NCBI GenBank assembly: GCA_016234935.1
Contig: JACRNL010000009.1
Span: 1-64,000, forward strand
Length of the DNA stretch: 64,000 nucleotides
Source of the DNA: Deltaproteobacteria bacterium
Lineage (GTDB): Bacteria > Desulfobacterota > GWC2-55-46
Direction: 5' to 3'
Both the position numbers and the translations under genes were made by a program. The notes under the pieces were generated by a model. It did no database searches. It was not told the origin of the DNA and saw only the letters and a list, made by a program, of their open reading frames with translations. Below are positions 1 to 7,549 of this stretch, one piece after another. How positions within the stretch are numbered: the stretch's first letter is position 1; each line of letters opens with the position of its first letter.

Positions 1-76
1 TATCGCATCGCTTCAGCCGTTCGACGGCCATCTGCCTAAATGCCTGAGGATGCCGTCCCACTCGTTTCTTTGTCAC
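1..76 (-). CDS. IS3-type transposase OrfA, N-terminus (partial, runs off window)
   Basis: This is the first 25 codons of a reading frame that leaves the window at position 1. I chose the GTG at 76-74 because a GGAGG ribosome site lies at 88-84, seven bases upstream. The peptide starts VTKKRVGRHPQAFRQMAVER, which resembles the N-terminal helix-turn-helix of IS3-family OrfA proteins and similar transposase helpers (basic stretch, then a 'F..AV.R' helix). The identification rests on this short similarity from memory, so the family is not certain. The insertion appears to have cut the gene that follows at 36-356. Confidence 0.5.
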   Translation of the reverse strand, partial: MTKKRVGRHPQAFRQMAVERLKRCD

Positions 77-356
77 TTGGACACCTCCGCTCTGTGCCAA
101 GTGTGCCATATTCGAGTGTCTCATTCCAGGGGTTCAGTCCATAAGGCTGAGTTGAATCCGTCTTCATATATTTATTCACCCATGTTATAAAATCATTCTT
201 ATTAACCTCATCTTGTTCTAAAGGCATAGACAAAAAAGACATCGCATCAATTGCACAATAAGTTAAAAGTATAGCCCCTGTAGGGGCATTGTTCTTCAGA
301 CACGCATCTATATCATGACCTATGCAGTCAGCTATAACAGCTTTAAATAAATCCAT
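36..356 (-). pseudogene. Hypothetical gene truncated by the adjacent insertion element
   Basis: The frame starts at ATG 356 (start MDLFKAVIADCIGHDIDACL) behind an AGAGAG ribosome site. About 70 residues look like genuine protein: an amphipathic helical segment with an acidic loop and ending near MKTDSTQPY. From about position 145 downward the frame reads through DNA that belongs to the neighbouring transposase element, and stops at 36. The product therefore appears to be a truncated form of a small helical protein of unknown function. An upstream in-frame ATG at 443 lies inside palindromic repeat DNA (370-455) and is unlikely to be used. Confidence 0.5.
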
Positions 357-369
357 AGGCCATCTCTCT

Positions 370-455
370 TTTTTTATCGTTCCCACGCTCCGGCGTGGGA
401 ATGCATCAGAGGACGCTCCAGCGTCCAGTTTAGTAGGGGGCACAGTCCCCCTACC
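370..455. repeat. Three consecutive palindromes between hepT and the truncated gene
   Basis: Three perfect or near perfect hairpins follow each other: TTCCCACGC/GCGTGGGAA (about 382-404), GACGCT/AGCGTC (about 413-426) and TAGGGGG/CCCCCTA (about 433-454). The stop codon of hepT lies inside or at the edge of the last one. A partial relative, ATTCCCACACTGGAGCG, is at about 1156-1176, on the other side of the toxin-antitoxin pair. Confidence 0.75.
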
Positions 456-783
456 CGACTATTTTCTCAAGCTCCGCGATAAGCGGCGGAATATCTTTTG
501 TTACCGTGTCCCAGACAATTTCAAGGTCTATATCAAAATAAGCGTGTATGAGACGATTACGCATGTTAATGATATCGAGCCATGGCATTGACGGGTATTT
601 GGCTTTCGTCTCCTCGGAAACCTTGCTTGCCGCTTCCCCGATTATCTCGATATCCTTGAGCAGAGCGAGCGTTAATTGGCGGTTGGCGTCAAGGTCGCTT
701 CTTTTTTTGTTGGATGCGAACGAACGCGCTTCTTTAGCCGCGTCCAGCATATGTTTTAAGCGGACAATATCATCCTTGCGCAT
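451..783 (-). CDS. hepT: HepT-like toxin (HEPN ribonuclease, type VII toxin-antitoxin)
   Basis: A 110-residue all-helical protein of the DUF86/HepT family. The HEPN active-site motif R-x4-H-x-Y is present as R75, H80 and Y82 (RNRLIHAY). In characterised pairs, HepT is an RNA-cleaving toxin that the neighbouring MntA inactivates by adding AMP to the motif tyrosine; here that would be Y82. The ATG at 783 overlaps the last 14 bases of mntA, so the two are translationally coupled, and it has an AGGTAGAG ribosome site. Length is normal for the family. The stop lies in palindromic repeat DNA. Confidence 0.9.
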   Translation of the reverse strand: MRKDDIVRLKHMLDAAKEARSFASNKKRSDLDANRQLTLALLKDIEIIGEAASKVSEETKAKYPSMPWLDIINMRNRLIHAYFDIDLEIVWDTVTKDIPPLIAELEKIVG

Positions 784-1078
784 ACTCTACCTGTGCAGAG
801 GAAACAACCTCTTCCCTGAAATACCTGCTGAGTTCGTTAGGAGTGCGCAGGTCAACCTTCCTGCCAAAGATTCCTGAAAGCTCAAGCTCCATATGAGAAA
901 GGCCGATTAAACCCGGCCCCATACCGGCAAAAAATTCCGCAAGAACGTCTATATCGCTATCCGGCCCGAAATCGCCGGTAAGCACAGAACCAAAAAAAGA
1001 AAACTTCCGTATATGATTCCTCTGGCAGAACTCAGCTATTTTTTCGTGCGGAATATTTATTTGCATTCTGTTATTCAT
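770..1078 (-). CDS. mntA: MntA-like antitoxin nucleotidyltransferase
   Basis: A 102-residue minimal nucleotidyltransferase. The fold's signature GS-x10-D-x-D is intact: G30-S31, then D42 and D44 (FFGSVLTGDFGPDSDIDVL). In the MntA/HepT system this enzyme transfers AMP to the HEPN toxin and so neutralises it. It is the first gene of the pair and overlaps hepT by 14 bases. The ATG at 1078 has only a weak ribosome site. Family-typical length, no sign of decay. The pair is flanked on both sides by repeat DNA and close to an insertion element, which fits acquisition as a mobile module. Confidence 0.9.
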   Translation of the reverse strand: MNNRMQINIPHEKIAEFCQRNHIRKFSFFGSVLTGDFGPDSDIDVLAEFFAGMGPGLIGLSHMELELSGIFGRKVDLRTPNELSRYFREEVVSSAQVEYAQG

Positions 1079-1393
1079 AACGTTATTAAGATATGCTTTG
1101 TCTGTTTGTTCGAATCTTAGGTGATTCCTTAAATCAAATCAAGTTTAGTGAGGTGGCATTCCCACACTGGAGCGCGCGAACGGTAATCAATCTTTTTTCT
1201 CCTCTCCCCTCGCGGGAGAGGGTCGGGTGAGGGGGGGGTGACCCCCTTCAAGGGGCAACTTTCACCCCCACCCTACCCTCCCCCGTCAAGGGGGAGGAAG
1301 CAAAAGCAACTTAGCTTAGTAGGTTAAGATGTTTCGGTGTGGGGACACACCGAAACATCAACGACACGCATAAACAATCCGCGCCGTCCTTCC
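1079..1393. repeat. Gene-free 315 bases: compound 97-bp repeat and a hairpin
   Basis: No gene is visible. The stretch holds one complete copy of the compound repeat (1200-1298), which begins CCTCTCCCCTCGCGGGAGAG, continues with a CCCCTTCAAGGGG palindrome and ends CCCCCGTCAAGGGGGAGG. A perfect hairpin with arms GATGTTTCGGTGTG and CACACCGAAACATC lies at 1328-1359; a close relative is at 39691-39722. Confidence 0.8.
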
Positions 1394-2605
1394 TTACTTC
1401 TTTTTCACCGCCGCCGACTCCCCTCCGTCCTTTACCCTCAGCTTTCTTCTCAGCGTCGAGAGTCCCCATGCGGCCTTCATGCCTATTTTGGTTTTGTAAA
1501 AGTCCTCAAGCAGTGTTGATTTATCAGCAGCCTGCCCGCCCATGAGGAGCCTGCCTTCGACGGGGGTTGTTACCATGCTGAGGTCGCGCACCCAGTTGAA
1601 GCTGATCTTCTTTGCCATCAAAGTCTTGTAAAGGTGCTTGTAGACTGGGATTATTATCTCGGCGTTTAGAGGTTCTATCCTTAATGCACTTCCGCCGGAC
1701 GGCCTGTATATGGGCAGAATGGGGACAACGCCGATGTCGGTCAGGTGGTCAATGCCCATGCAGGTGGAGCCTGGCGGCTCAAGGCCGACGATAAGGTGCG
1801 AGGCCACCGTGCCTCCGGGAAAGACCTTCGCGGCGTAGGTTAGCGCGTCAAGGTATCTCTTCCTGCCGATAAGCGACGCCCTGCCCGGGCAGATAATCTC
1901 AAAAAGCTCCTTGTCGTAGATTTCAAGGTTATAAAGCACGCTGTCTGCTCCGGCGGCGTAGGTCTCGTCTATCCAGCGGTTGTCCTTGGGGGGCAGGGCC
2001 TCGACCGCGACAAGGCAGTTGAAGTGCTTTTTAATCGCCGTGACGTATGGCTTTAAAAACTCCATGCCGCCGTCGTCGCTTTTGGAAAAACCTATGGACA
2101 GATATATTATGCCGTTGCTTTTTTCCTTAAGCACCGCGCCGACGGTTTCGATAATCTCTTCAATCGTATAAACACGCGCGCCTTCTTTCTCCGTGTCGAA
2201 GTTACCCGCGCAGTATTTGCATTCTATCTTGCTGCTGAAAAACTCGCAGCGCGGGTCGGGCGTTATCACGGTATAACTGCCGTGCGACGACGCGATATTT
2301 GCAAACGACACGCCGGTTGAGGTCTTTTTCGCGTAAAAGCCCGGCCTCGGCACGAAGCTGACCGGTATTTCAGCCTTTCCGTCTGTAATAAAAAAATCAT
2401 CGCCCCTTTTTGAAATGAGATACGGGGATGCCTTTGTAAAACCCTCTTTGCACGGGATGTTAACAAGGGTGTTTTGCGGCAGCAGTATGTCTATGCCGGA
2501 AGCCCCGCAGGCCCACGCCTTTACGACCGGATCGTCAAGCCTTATGCCGCGCAGCATCAGGTCGATCTTGAGCGCGCCGGGGTTATGCAGATAGGTGGTT
2601 TTCAT
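1394..2605 (-). CDS. Radical SAM-like protein with unusual CX8CX2C cluster motif
   Basis: 403 residues. The central part resembles radical SAM TIM-barrel proteins: C120, C129 and C132 are followed by an acidic helix (YTIEEIIETVGAVL), a 'YLSIGFSKSDDGG' strand and later a 'ASHLIVGLEPPG' strand, as in biotin-synthase-like barrels. The spacing CX8CX2C is not the standard CX3CX2C, so cluster binding is an inference. The first 100 residues form a separate domain. The substrate is unknown. It sits 33 bases downstream of moeB in a group with a JAMM protease and a cysteine synthase, so a role in sulfur or cofactor chemistry is plausible. Start ATG 2605. Confidence 0.6.
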   Translation of the reverse strand: MKTTYLHNPGALKIDLMLRGIRLDDPVVKAWACGASGIDILLPQNTLVNIPCKEGFTKASPYLISKRGDDFFITDGKAEIPVSFVPRPGFYAKKTSTGVSFANIASSHGSYTVITPDPRCEFFSSKIECKYCAGNFDTEKEGARVYTIEEIIETVGAVLKEKSNGIIYLSIGFSKSDDGGMEFLKPYVTAIKKHFNCLVAVEALPPKDNRWIDETYAAGADSVLYNLEIYDKELFEIICPGRASLIGRKRYLDALTYAAKVFPGGTVASHLIVGLEPPGSTCMGIDHLTDIGVVPILPIYRPSGGSALRIEPLNAEIIIPVYKHLYKTLMAKKISFNWVRDLSMVTTPVEGRLLMGGQAADKSTLLEDFYKTKIGMKAAWGLSTLRRKLRVKDGGESAAVKKK

Positions 2606-2638
2606 TTCTGTCTAATTAAATCCCTTCACCTGAGCGCC

Positions 2639-3466
2639 TTACACCTCGCATTTCGCGGCGGGCTTCCAGTCGCAGGCCTCTTCCTGATAGGCCGTCAGCT
2701 CTTTTATCGTGGGGTTTTCACCGCACAGGGCGCACTCAGGGTCTTTACGAACCTTTACCTTTCTGAAGGTCATCTTCAACGCGTCAAAGACTAACAGGTA
2801 TCCGGCAAGCATGTCGCCAATGCCGAGGATTTCCTTAATGGCTTCTATGGCCTGCAGGACGCCTATGACGCCGGGAAGCGCGCCGAGGACGCCCGCCTCC
2901 TGACAGCTCGGCACAAGGCCCTTGGGCGGCGGCTCCGGATAAAGGCAACGGTAGCACGGAAGGCCTTTATGCGGCTTAAAGACCGTAACCTGCCCGTCAA
3001 AGCGGAACATGCTGCCTGACACGAGCGTCTTTTGCTCGAAAAAGGCCGCATCGTTCATAAGAAACCTGGTCGGAAAGTTGTCGCTCCCGTCAAGGACGAC
3101 GTCGTAGCCGCTAATAATCTCCCTGATGTTATCCACAGTAAGCCTTCCGTGAAAAGCCTCGACTTTTACGTCGGGATTCAAGGCGGTTATGGACTCTTTC
3201 GCAGACTGAACCTTGGATTTTCCAATCCGCTCGTTGTTGTGGATAATCTGCCTCTGGAGGTTTGACATATCAACGCAGTCGCCATCGGCCATGCCTATTG
3301 TGCCGACACCGGCTGCCGCGAGATATAAAAGCGCCGGTGAACCCAAGCCGCCCGCGCCGAGGACAAAGACCTTGCTCTTAAGGAGCTTGGCCTGTCCCTT
3401 TCCGCCTACCTCCGGCAGGATTATGTGCCTTGAGTAACGCTCTATCTGCTCTTCCGTGAAGTTCAT
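2639..3466 (-). CDS. moeB: MoeB/ThiF-family sulfur-carrier adenylyltransferase
   Basis: 275 residues, E1-like. The nucleotide-binding loop GAGGLGS is at residues 37-43, followed by the family's 'D.D.V..SNLQRQ' segment (about 62-74). Structural zinc is probably held by C172/C175 and C246/C249, and C189 sits in the conserved 'SCQEAGVLG' segment. Such enzymes adenylate the C-terminal glycine of ThiS/MoaD/CysO-like carriers so that sulfide can be loaded. The neighbours (JAMM protease, cysteine synthase) point to a carrier for cysteine synthesis as well as, or instead of, molybdopterin or thiamine. No carrier gene is seen nearby. ATG 3466 has an AAGAGAT ribosome site. Confidence 0.9.
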   Translation of the reverse strand: MNFTEEQIERYSRHIILPEVGGKGQAKLLKSKVFVLGAGGLGSPALLYLAAAGVGTIGMADGDCVDMSNLQRQIIHNNERIGKSKVQSAKESITALNPDVKVEAFHGRLTVDNIREIISGYDVVLDGSDNFPTRFLMNDAAFFEQKTLVSGSMFRFDGQVTVFKPHKGLPCYRCLYPEPPPKGLVPSCQEAGVLGALPGVIGVLQAIEAIKEILGIGDMLAGYLLVFDALKMTFRKVKVRKDPECALCGENPTIKELTAYQEEACDWKPAAKCEV

Positions 3467-3502
3467 ATCTCTTAAAAAAACCCCCGTTGATGATTTATCG
3501 CG

Positions 3503-3952
3503 TCAGCCCTCGGCCGTAATTTTTATCGCCTCTTCCTTGAAAGGCTCCTTATCCTCGGTGAACATCCAGCTTTTGACGGAAGTCTCCGTGCCCTTGTGCA
3601 CAGAGACGATTATATAGGAATACTGCGGCTGGCCCATGTCCCTGTCGAACTGTGACGGCCTGTCGGGGTGGTCGGGGTGCGAGTGGTAAAAGCCCATGAT
3701 GTCCAGTCCCTCTGACCTGGCCACCTTGTCGATTATATTTATCTCCTTGGGGTCTATGACGTATCTGTCATTAGCCCTTTCAGTGTTGATGTTATTTGCC
3801 CTGTGCGACTCGAATATCTTCCTATCGCCCATGCTGTTGCCCACGAGGACGCCGCAGCACTCATGCGGATACGCCTCTTTCGCGTGGCCGATTATCTGAT
3901 CATATACGCGCTTTGGAACGTTGACGGTGCTTTTCCTGCCGAAGAAGAACAT
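3503..3952 (-). CDS. M67-family JAMM metalloprotease (Mec+-like)
   Basis: 149 residues with a complete JAMM zinc site: E31, then H90-S-H92-P and D103 in 'YHSHPDHPDRPSQFD'. In the pathway known from mycobacteria, Mec+ releases cysteine from the C-terminus of the carrier CysO after the cysteine synthase step. Placement directly between moeB and a cysteine synthase gene supports the same job here. ATG 3952 follows a strong GGAGG site. The C-terminus is ordinary. An alternative role in removing other C-terminal adducts from a ubiquitin-like carrier cannot be excluded. Confidence 0.88.
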   Translation of the reverse strand: MFFFGRKSTVNVPKRVYDQIIGHAKEAYPHECCGVLVGNSMGDRKIFESHRANNINTERANDRYVIDPKEINIIDKVARSEGLDIMGFYHSHPDHPDRPSQFDRDMGQPQYSYIIVSVHKGTETSVKSWMFTEDKEPFKEEAIKITAEG

Positions 3953-4177
3953 GTAAAAAAACCTCCAAAAAAGTAATACGAAGCATCTGCTTCGCTCATG
4001 TGCGTTTATTTAAAAATGGCCTGCTTTTTGTCAGATGAACACAGCCCGCCATACGGCCGGTCTTTACCGTAGCGGGACACTTTAATGCGTCATATCAATT
4101 TACCATAAAACAGCCGTTTTGCACCTTGCGCGTTTCAGCGAGACTAAAGTCTCGCACTACGTTTTACATCATGCCTC

Positions 4178-5137
4178 TTACTCCTCCCATAACCTCGTTG
4201 ACAGGTATTTATCCCCGCCGTCCGGGAATATCGCCACTACTACGCCCTTTTTGAGCTTCCTTGCCACCTGTATTGCGGCCCACAGGGCGGCCCCTGAAGA
4301 CTGGCCCACCAAAAGCCCTTCTTCGCGCGCGAGCCTCTTTGTAATATCATAAGACTCGTCCGTCGGAGCGGGTATCTTGGCGTCAAGCTCATCCTCGTGG
4401 TAGATGCCCGGAACTATGGAAGAGGCCATGTGCTTTAAACCTTCCAATCCATGCAAGGGAGAGTCCGGCTCAACGGCAATGACCTGTATGTCTTTGTTGT
4501 AATTTTTAAGCCCCCTGCCAGTGCCCATCACCGTGCCGCCCGTGCCTATGGTGGCGACGAAGTGAGTCACCCTGCCCCCGGTCTGCTCGAATATCTCGGC
4601 TGCGGTAGAATCATGCGCCTGCGGGTTAGAGGGGTTGTTGTACTGATCGAGCTTGCAATATTTTTCCGGATTATCAACATAGAGCTTCCAGCAAAGCCTT
4701 ATTGCGCCGTCGGAGCCTTCGAGGGGGTTTGAGAATATCGTCTTTGCGCCGAAAGCCTTTAACGTCTTCTTGCGCTCCTCGCTGACGTTTGCAGGGACGA
4801 CAAGCTCGACCCGATAGCCCTTCACCGCGCCTATCCACGCGTACGCGATGCCGGTGTTGCCCGATGTGGAATCCAGGATTATCTTGTCCTCGGTAAGCCT
4901 GCCGCTCTTTTCCGCGTCCTCTATCATCCTGAGGGCCGCCCTGTCCTTAACCGAGCCGCCGGGGTTGTAGCACTCAAGCTTCGCGTAAACCTCTACTCCG
5001 TCAGGCAGTCCCTCGGTTATCCTGTTTATCCTCACAAGCGGCGTGTTGCCCACAAGGTCAAGCGCCGACTGCTTTGCCCCCACGGCATTGGCCGGTCTTA
5101 CAATCGGCTCCATCGCCATAATCCTGCGTCCCTGCAT
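4178..5137 (-). CDS. cysM: Cysteine synthase (PLP-dependent, CysK/CysM family)
   Basis: 319 residues. The PLP lysine is K64 in 'NPGGSVKDRA'; the substrate loop TSGNTG (about residues 91-96) and the phosphate-binding GTGGT loop (about 197-201) are present. The family makes cysteine from O-acetyl- or O-phosphoserine and sulfide; the context (moeB, JAMM protease) suggests a thiocarboxylated carrier as sulfur donor. The residues that separate CysM from CysK cannot be judged with certainty here. It is the first gene of the group, with a promoter and a direct-repeat operator upstream (5259-5310). ATG 5137 has a GAGAGG site; an in-frame ATG at 5119 is also possible. Confidence 0.88.
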   Translation of the reverse strand: MQGRRIMAMEPIVRPANAVGAKQSALDLVGNTPLVRINRITEGLPDGVEVYAKLECYNPGGSVKDRAALRMIEDAEKSGRLTEDKIILDSTSGNTGIAYAWIGAVKGYRVELVVPANVSEERKKTLKAFGAKTIFSNPLEGSDGAIRLCWKLYVDNPEKYCKLDQYNNPSNPQAHDSTAAEIFEQTGGRVTHFVATIGTGGTVMGTGRGLKNYNKDIQVIAVEPDSPLHGLEGLKHMASSIVPGIYHEDELDAKIPAPTDESYDITKRLAREEGLLVGQSSGAALWAAIQVARKLKKGVVVAIFPDGGDKYLSTRLWEE

Positions 5138-5206
5138 ATGGTTTACCTCTCAATATTCTATAAATTGGATTGACCCGGCAAAATCACACGACAATTGGGG
5201 ATAGAA

Positions 5207-5255
5207 CCCCCTGAGGGGGCTCAACCCCCTGAGGGGGTTCAACCCCTTCAACCGG
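5207..5255. repeat. Palindromic repeat run in the cysteine synthase leader
   Basis: Three linked copies of the short palindrome family: ACCCCCTGAGGGGGCTC, AACCCCCTGAGGGGGTTC and AACCCCTTCAACC. Together they can fold as stacked hairpins. They lie between the inferred transcription start (about 5275) and the start codon at 5137, so they would be in the 5' leader. Confidence 0.8.
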
Positions 5256-5258
5256 ATA

Positions 5259-5310
5259 ATAATACCTGAGTCAGCTTATCAAGTTTATAATACCTGAGTT
5301 TTCTTGTCAA
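5259..5310 (-). promoter_or_regulatory. Promoter with 13-bp direct-repeat operator for the cysteine synthase group
   Basis: On the minus strand TTGACA (5310-5305) and TAAACT (5287-5282), 17 bases apart, form a plausible sigma-70 promoter. The 13-mer ATAATACCTGAGT (plus strand) is perfectly repeated at 5259-5271 and 5287-5299, 28 bases apart, so one copy touches the spacer/-10 region and the other the start region. ATACCTGAGT resembles half of an IscR-type (Rrf2 family) site. A cysteine or Fe-S responsive Rrf2 repressor is an inference. Confidence 0.55.
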
Positions 5311-5561
5311 GATATTTCAAAGGCTTAAAAAGAGTGGAAATCGCAGGTAAGACAGGCTGTTTGACATTTCAGCGAGATGAAAGGTGAGATGGATTTTACA
5401 GCTTAATGGCAGGAAGTATTAAGGCTTTTTGGCTGCATACGCTGGAGCAAAGCTAAGGGTTTGTGTTTTGCAACCGCTATTAATATACGTTCAACCATCC
5501 GTCTGAGAAAGGACGGGCGCGCATCAAAATGACCGGCTTAAATTCAATGGGTTGAACCCTT
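5311..5561. other. Non-coding, nothing clear
   Basis: No gene or known RNA is recognised. A short palindrome GGGTTGAACCCTTTCAA is at about 5549-5566, overlapping the end of the glutaredoxin-like gene. Confidence 0.5.
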
Positions 5562-5891
5562 TCAACTGTAATGCTGTTTTTTATTCCACAGCTTCATTAT
5601 CCCGGCTTTAATTATCTCGTTTTTGACCTTTTTTCTGAACTCGAATTCATTGACCTTGAATTTAAAGACCTTCTTGCCGTTGATGAAGATAGTGGGGATG
5701 GCCTCTTCGTATGTCCTTTGAAGCTCCTCGCTTGCGCGGATATCTACTTCCTTCAATTGGAACGGGACTTCAATATTTACCCTTGTGATGATGTCTCTGG
5801 CCTCGTGACAGAGCGTGCATTTGGACTTCTTGGCCATACAGCAGAGTAAGCAGTCTTTTCTTGCGTAGACCTCAACCAGGGGCTTGGACAT
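5562..5891 (-). CDS. Glutaredoxin-like thiol protein with extra cysteines
   Basis: 109 residues when started at ATG 5891, which has a GAGGAGG site five bases upstream; an upstream in-frame start at 5936 adds 15 residues with no signal sequence and is less likely. The thioredoxin-fold order is visible: strand VEVYA, cysteine region, helix, strand with E48-D50, then 'AIPTIFINGKKV' with cis-proline P66. The redox site is unusual: C14, C17, C18, C25 and C28 occupy a 15-residue stretch, as if a basic insert (about residues 18-24) separated two CxxC motifs. It precedes ccdA, so it may pass electrons to, or act beside, the cytochrome c maturation proteins; it looks cytoplasmic. Confidence 0.75.
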   Translation of the reverse strand: MSKPLVEVYARKDCLLCCMAKKSKCTLCHEARDIITRVNIEVPFQLKEVDIRASEELQRTYEEAIPTIFINGKKVFKFKVNEFEFRKKVKNEIIKAGIMKLWNKKQHYS

Positions 5892-6014
5892 CTCGACCTC
5901 CTCAGCGCACGCATGCACGCATCCTGCCTGAACCAACCGCTTGACAAGAACGCCGCGGCGCGTCCCTTAAAAAACAGAGCCGCGCAGCCGGCCCTTGAAG
6001 CGATCGGTCCCGGT

Positions 6015-6752
6015 CTAAAAATGCGTCAGAATGTTGCTGATATAGGCCCCTATCATACCAAGAGAGTTTGAAAAAATCAAGCCCCCTGTTAAAATAAGGA
6101 AGGCGCCGGTTATAACGGACACTATCCTCATGTGCCGTTTAAGCCGGTTGAAGTGTTTGAGAAAGGTATTGATGAAAAGGGAGGTCAGGAAAAACGGTAT
6201 CGCGAGTCCCAGCGAATAGGCGATAAAAAGCATTATGCCTGACCACGGGCTTGCGGACGTGGCGGCAACCGTGAAGATGGCCGACAATATCGGCCCTATG
6301 CAAGGCGTCCAGCCGGCGGCAAAGCCTATCCCTACGAGAAACGAACCAAAGAGCCCCGCTGGCTTTTCCCTGAAAAAGTGGAGGCGTTTTTCCCTCTGGA
6401 GGATATTGAAGTTTATGATGCCGATGATGTGTATGCCGAGGAGGATGATAATGACCCCGCCTATCTTCCTGATAACGTCCTGATAGACAAGGAACACGTT
6501 GCCGAAGAGCGAGGCCGAAGCGCCGAGGATTATGACGAATACGGCGGAAAAACCGGCAATGAACATCAGCGAGTTGAAGATGATGACCTTTTTGAGCTCC
6601 CTGCCGTTGTCTTTGCCGCTCTCGGTAAGCTCTTCAAAGGATATGCCGGTAACGAAAGAGACGTATGCCGGCACCAGCGGCAGCACGCACGGAGATATGA
6701 AAGACAATAAGCCGCCCAGAAAAGCAAGCGGTATCGAAACCTGGCTTGTCAT
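6015..6752 (-). CDS. ccdA: CcdA, membrane thiol-electron transporter
   Basis: 245 residues with six predicted membrane helices. The paired redox cysteines of CcdA/DsbD-beta are present: C22 in 'SFISPCVLPLVPAY' and C151 in 'AGWTPCIGPI'. The protein carries electrons from cytoplasmic thioredoxin to extracytoplasmic thiol proteins; here the natural acceptor is the ResA-like protein encoded next. The gene order ccdA-resA-ccsA-resB is read in reverse on the minus strand (resB first), with gaps that contain repeats. ATG 6752 with GGAG 11 bases upstream. Confidence 0.93.
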   Translation of the reverse strand: MTSQVSIPLAFLGGLLSFISPCVLPLVPAYVSFVTGISFEELTESGKDNGRELKKVIIFNSLMFIAGFSAVFVIILGASASLFGNVFLVYQDVIRKIGGVIIILLGIHIIGIINFNILQREKRLHFFREKPAGLFGSFLVGIGFAAGWTPCIGPILSAIFTVAATSASPWSGIMLFIAYSLGLAIPFFLTSLFINTFLKHFNRLKRHMRIVSVITGAFLILTGGLIFSNSLGMIGAYISNILTHF

Positions 6753-6851
6753 AATAAATTAATCTCCATGCCTGCGCGTAAGCGATAACGATCTACAGGG
6801 GCGCGTCAACCACATTTCTTTCAGCCGGCTTATCCGGCTTATAACAGGCTT

Positions 6852-7448
6852 TTATCTTCTATCAGCCGATTTATCCGGCTTGTAAGCGCCCTTTTGTTTT
6901 GGGCCGTTCTTGATAAGGTCGAATACCACGCCAAGAGAATCCATCCGCGTCCAGTCCCTCGGCCCCCATACCTTCTCGGCTATGACGCCGTTCTGGTCTA
7001 TGATGAAGGTCTCAGGCACCCCTGTGGTCTTGTATGCCTCTTTTACCTTGCCGCTTCTGTCATGGAGCACCGTAAAGGTAATGCCGTATTTTTTAGCGTA
7101 TGCCTTGACCACTTCAGTCCCGTCGCTGTCAATGCTGACGGCGATTATTTCAAAGGGCTGGCCTTTCATGCCGTTGTAGAGCGCCTGCATGGAAGGCATC
7201 TCGTCCTCGCAGGGCTTGCACCATGTGGCCCAGAAGTTGAGGAAGACCACCTTGCCGCGAAAATCCTTGAGGCTTACCTGTTTGCCGTCAAGGTCCGGGA
7301 GCGTGAAGTCTATCGAGTCGGTCCCGGCCACCACGTGCTCAAACGACCGTTTCTGACTTAAAATGACCACGATCACCACGGCTACAACGGCGATCACGAT
7401 GACCGCTATTACGCCTTTGGAAACGCCGCCTTCCTTTTTTTCACTCAT
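6852..7448 (-). CDS. resA: ResA/TlpA-like membrane-anchored thioredoxin
   Basis: 198 residues: one N-terminal membrane anchor (about residues 12-31, rich in V and I), then an extracytoplasmic thioredoxin domain with C77-K-P-C80 in 'NFWATWCKPC' and the TlpA-type 'SMQALYNGM' helix. Such proteins reduce the CXXCH cysteines of apocytochrome c before heme attachment by ResB/CcsA. The last 15 residues are basic and proline-containing (QKGAYKPDKSADRR). Neighbours on both sides belong to the same pathway. Confidence 0.9.
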   Translation of the reverse strand: MSEKKEGGVSKGVIAVIVIAVVAVVIVVILSQKRSFEHVVAGTDSIDFTLPDLDGKQVSLKDFRGKVVFLNFWATWCKPCEDEMPSMQALYNGMKGQPFEIIAVSIDSDGTEVVKAYAKKYGITFTVLHDRSGKVKEAYKTTGVPETFIIDQNGVIAEKVWGPRDWTRMDSLGVVFDLIKNGPKQKGAYKPDKSADRR

Positions 7449-7489
7449 GGTATATTAGCCCGCCTTGGAACGTAGTGCGAGGCTTCAGC

Positions 7490-7545
7490 CTCGCTTCCCC
7501 GCTTAAAGCCTGCGGGGACATGGTGAGGCTGAAGCCTCGCGCTCG
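7490..7545. repeat. Palindromes between ccsA and resA
   Basis: GCGAGGCTTCAGCCTCGC at about 7480-7497 is a perfect palindrome and is repeated as GAGGCTGAAGCCTCGCG at about 7524-7540, separated by CCGC...GCGG arms. Related AGACTAAAGTCT-type hairpins occur at about 4139-4156. They are of the dispersed type common in this window. Confidence 0.65.
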
Positions 7546-7549
7546 CAGC

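Noticed and set aside
5339-5560. A riboswitch or small RNA between cysM and the glutaredoxin gene
   Set aside because: I could not draw a conserved structure or match a known class in either strand.
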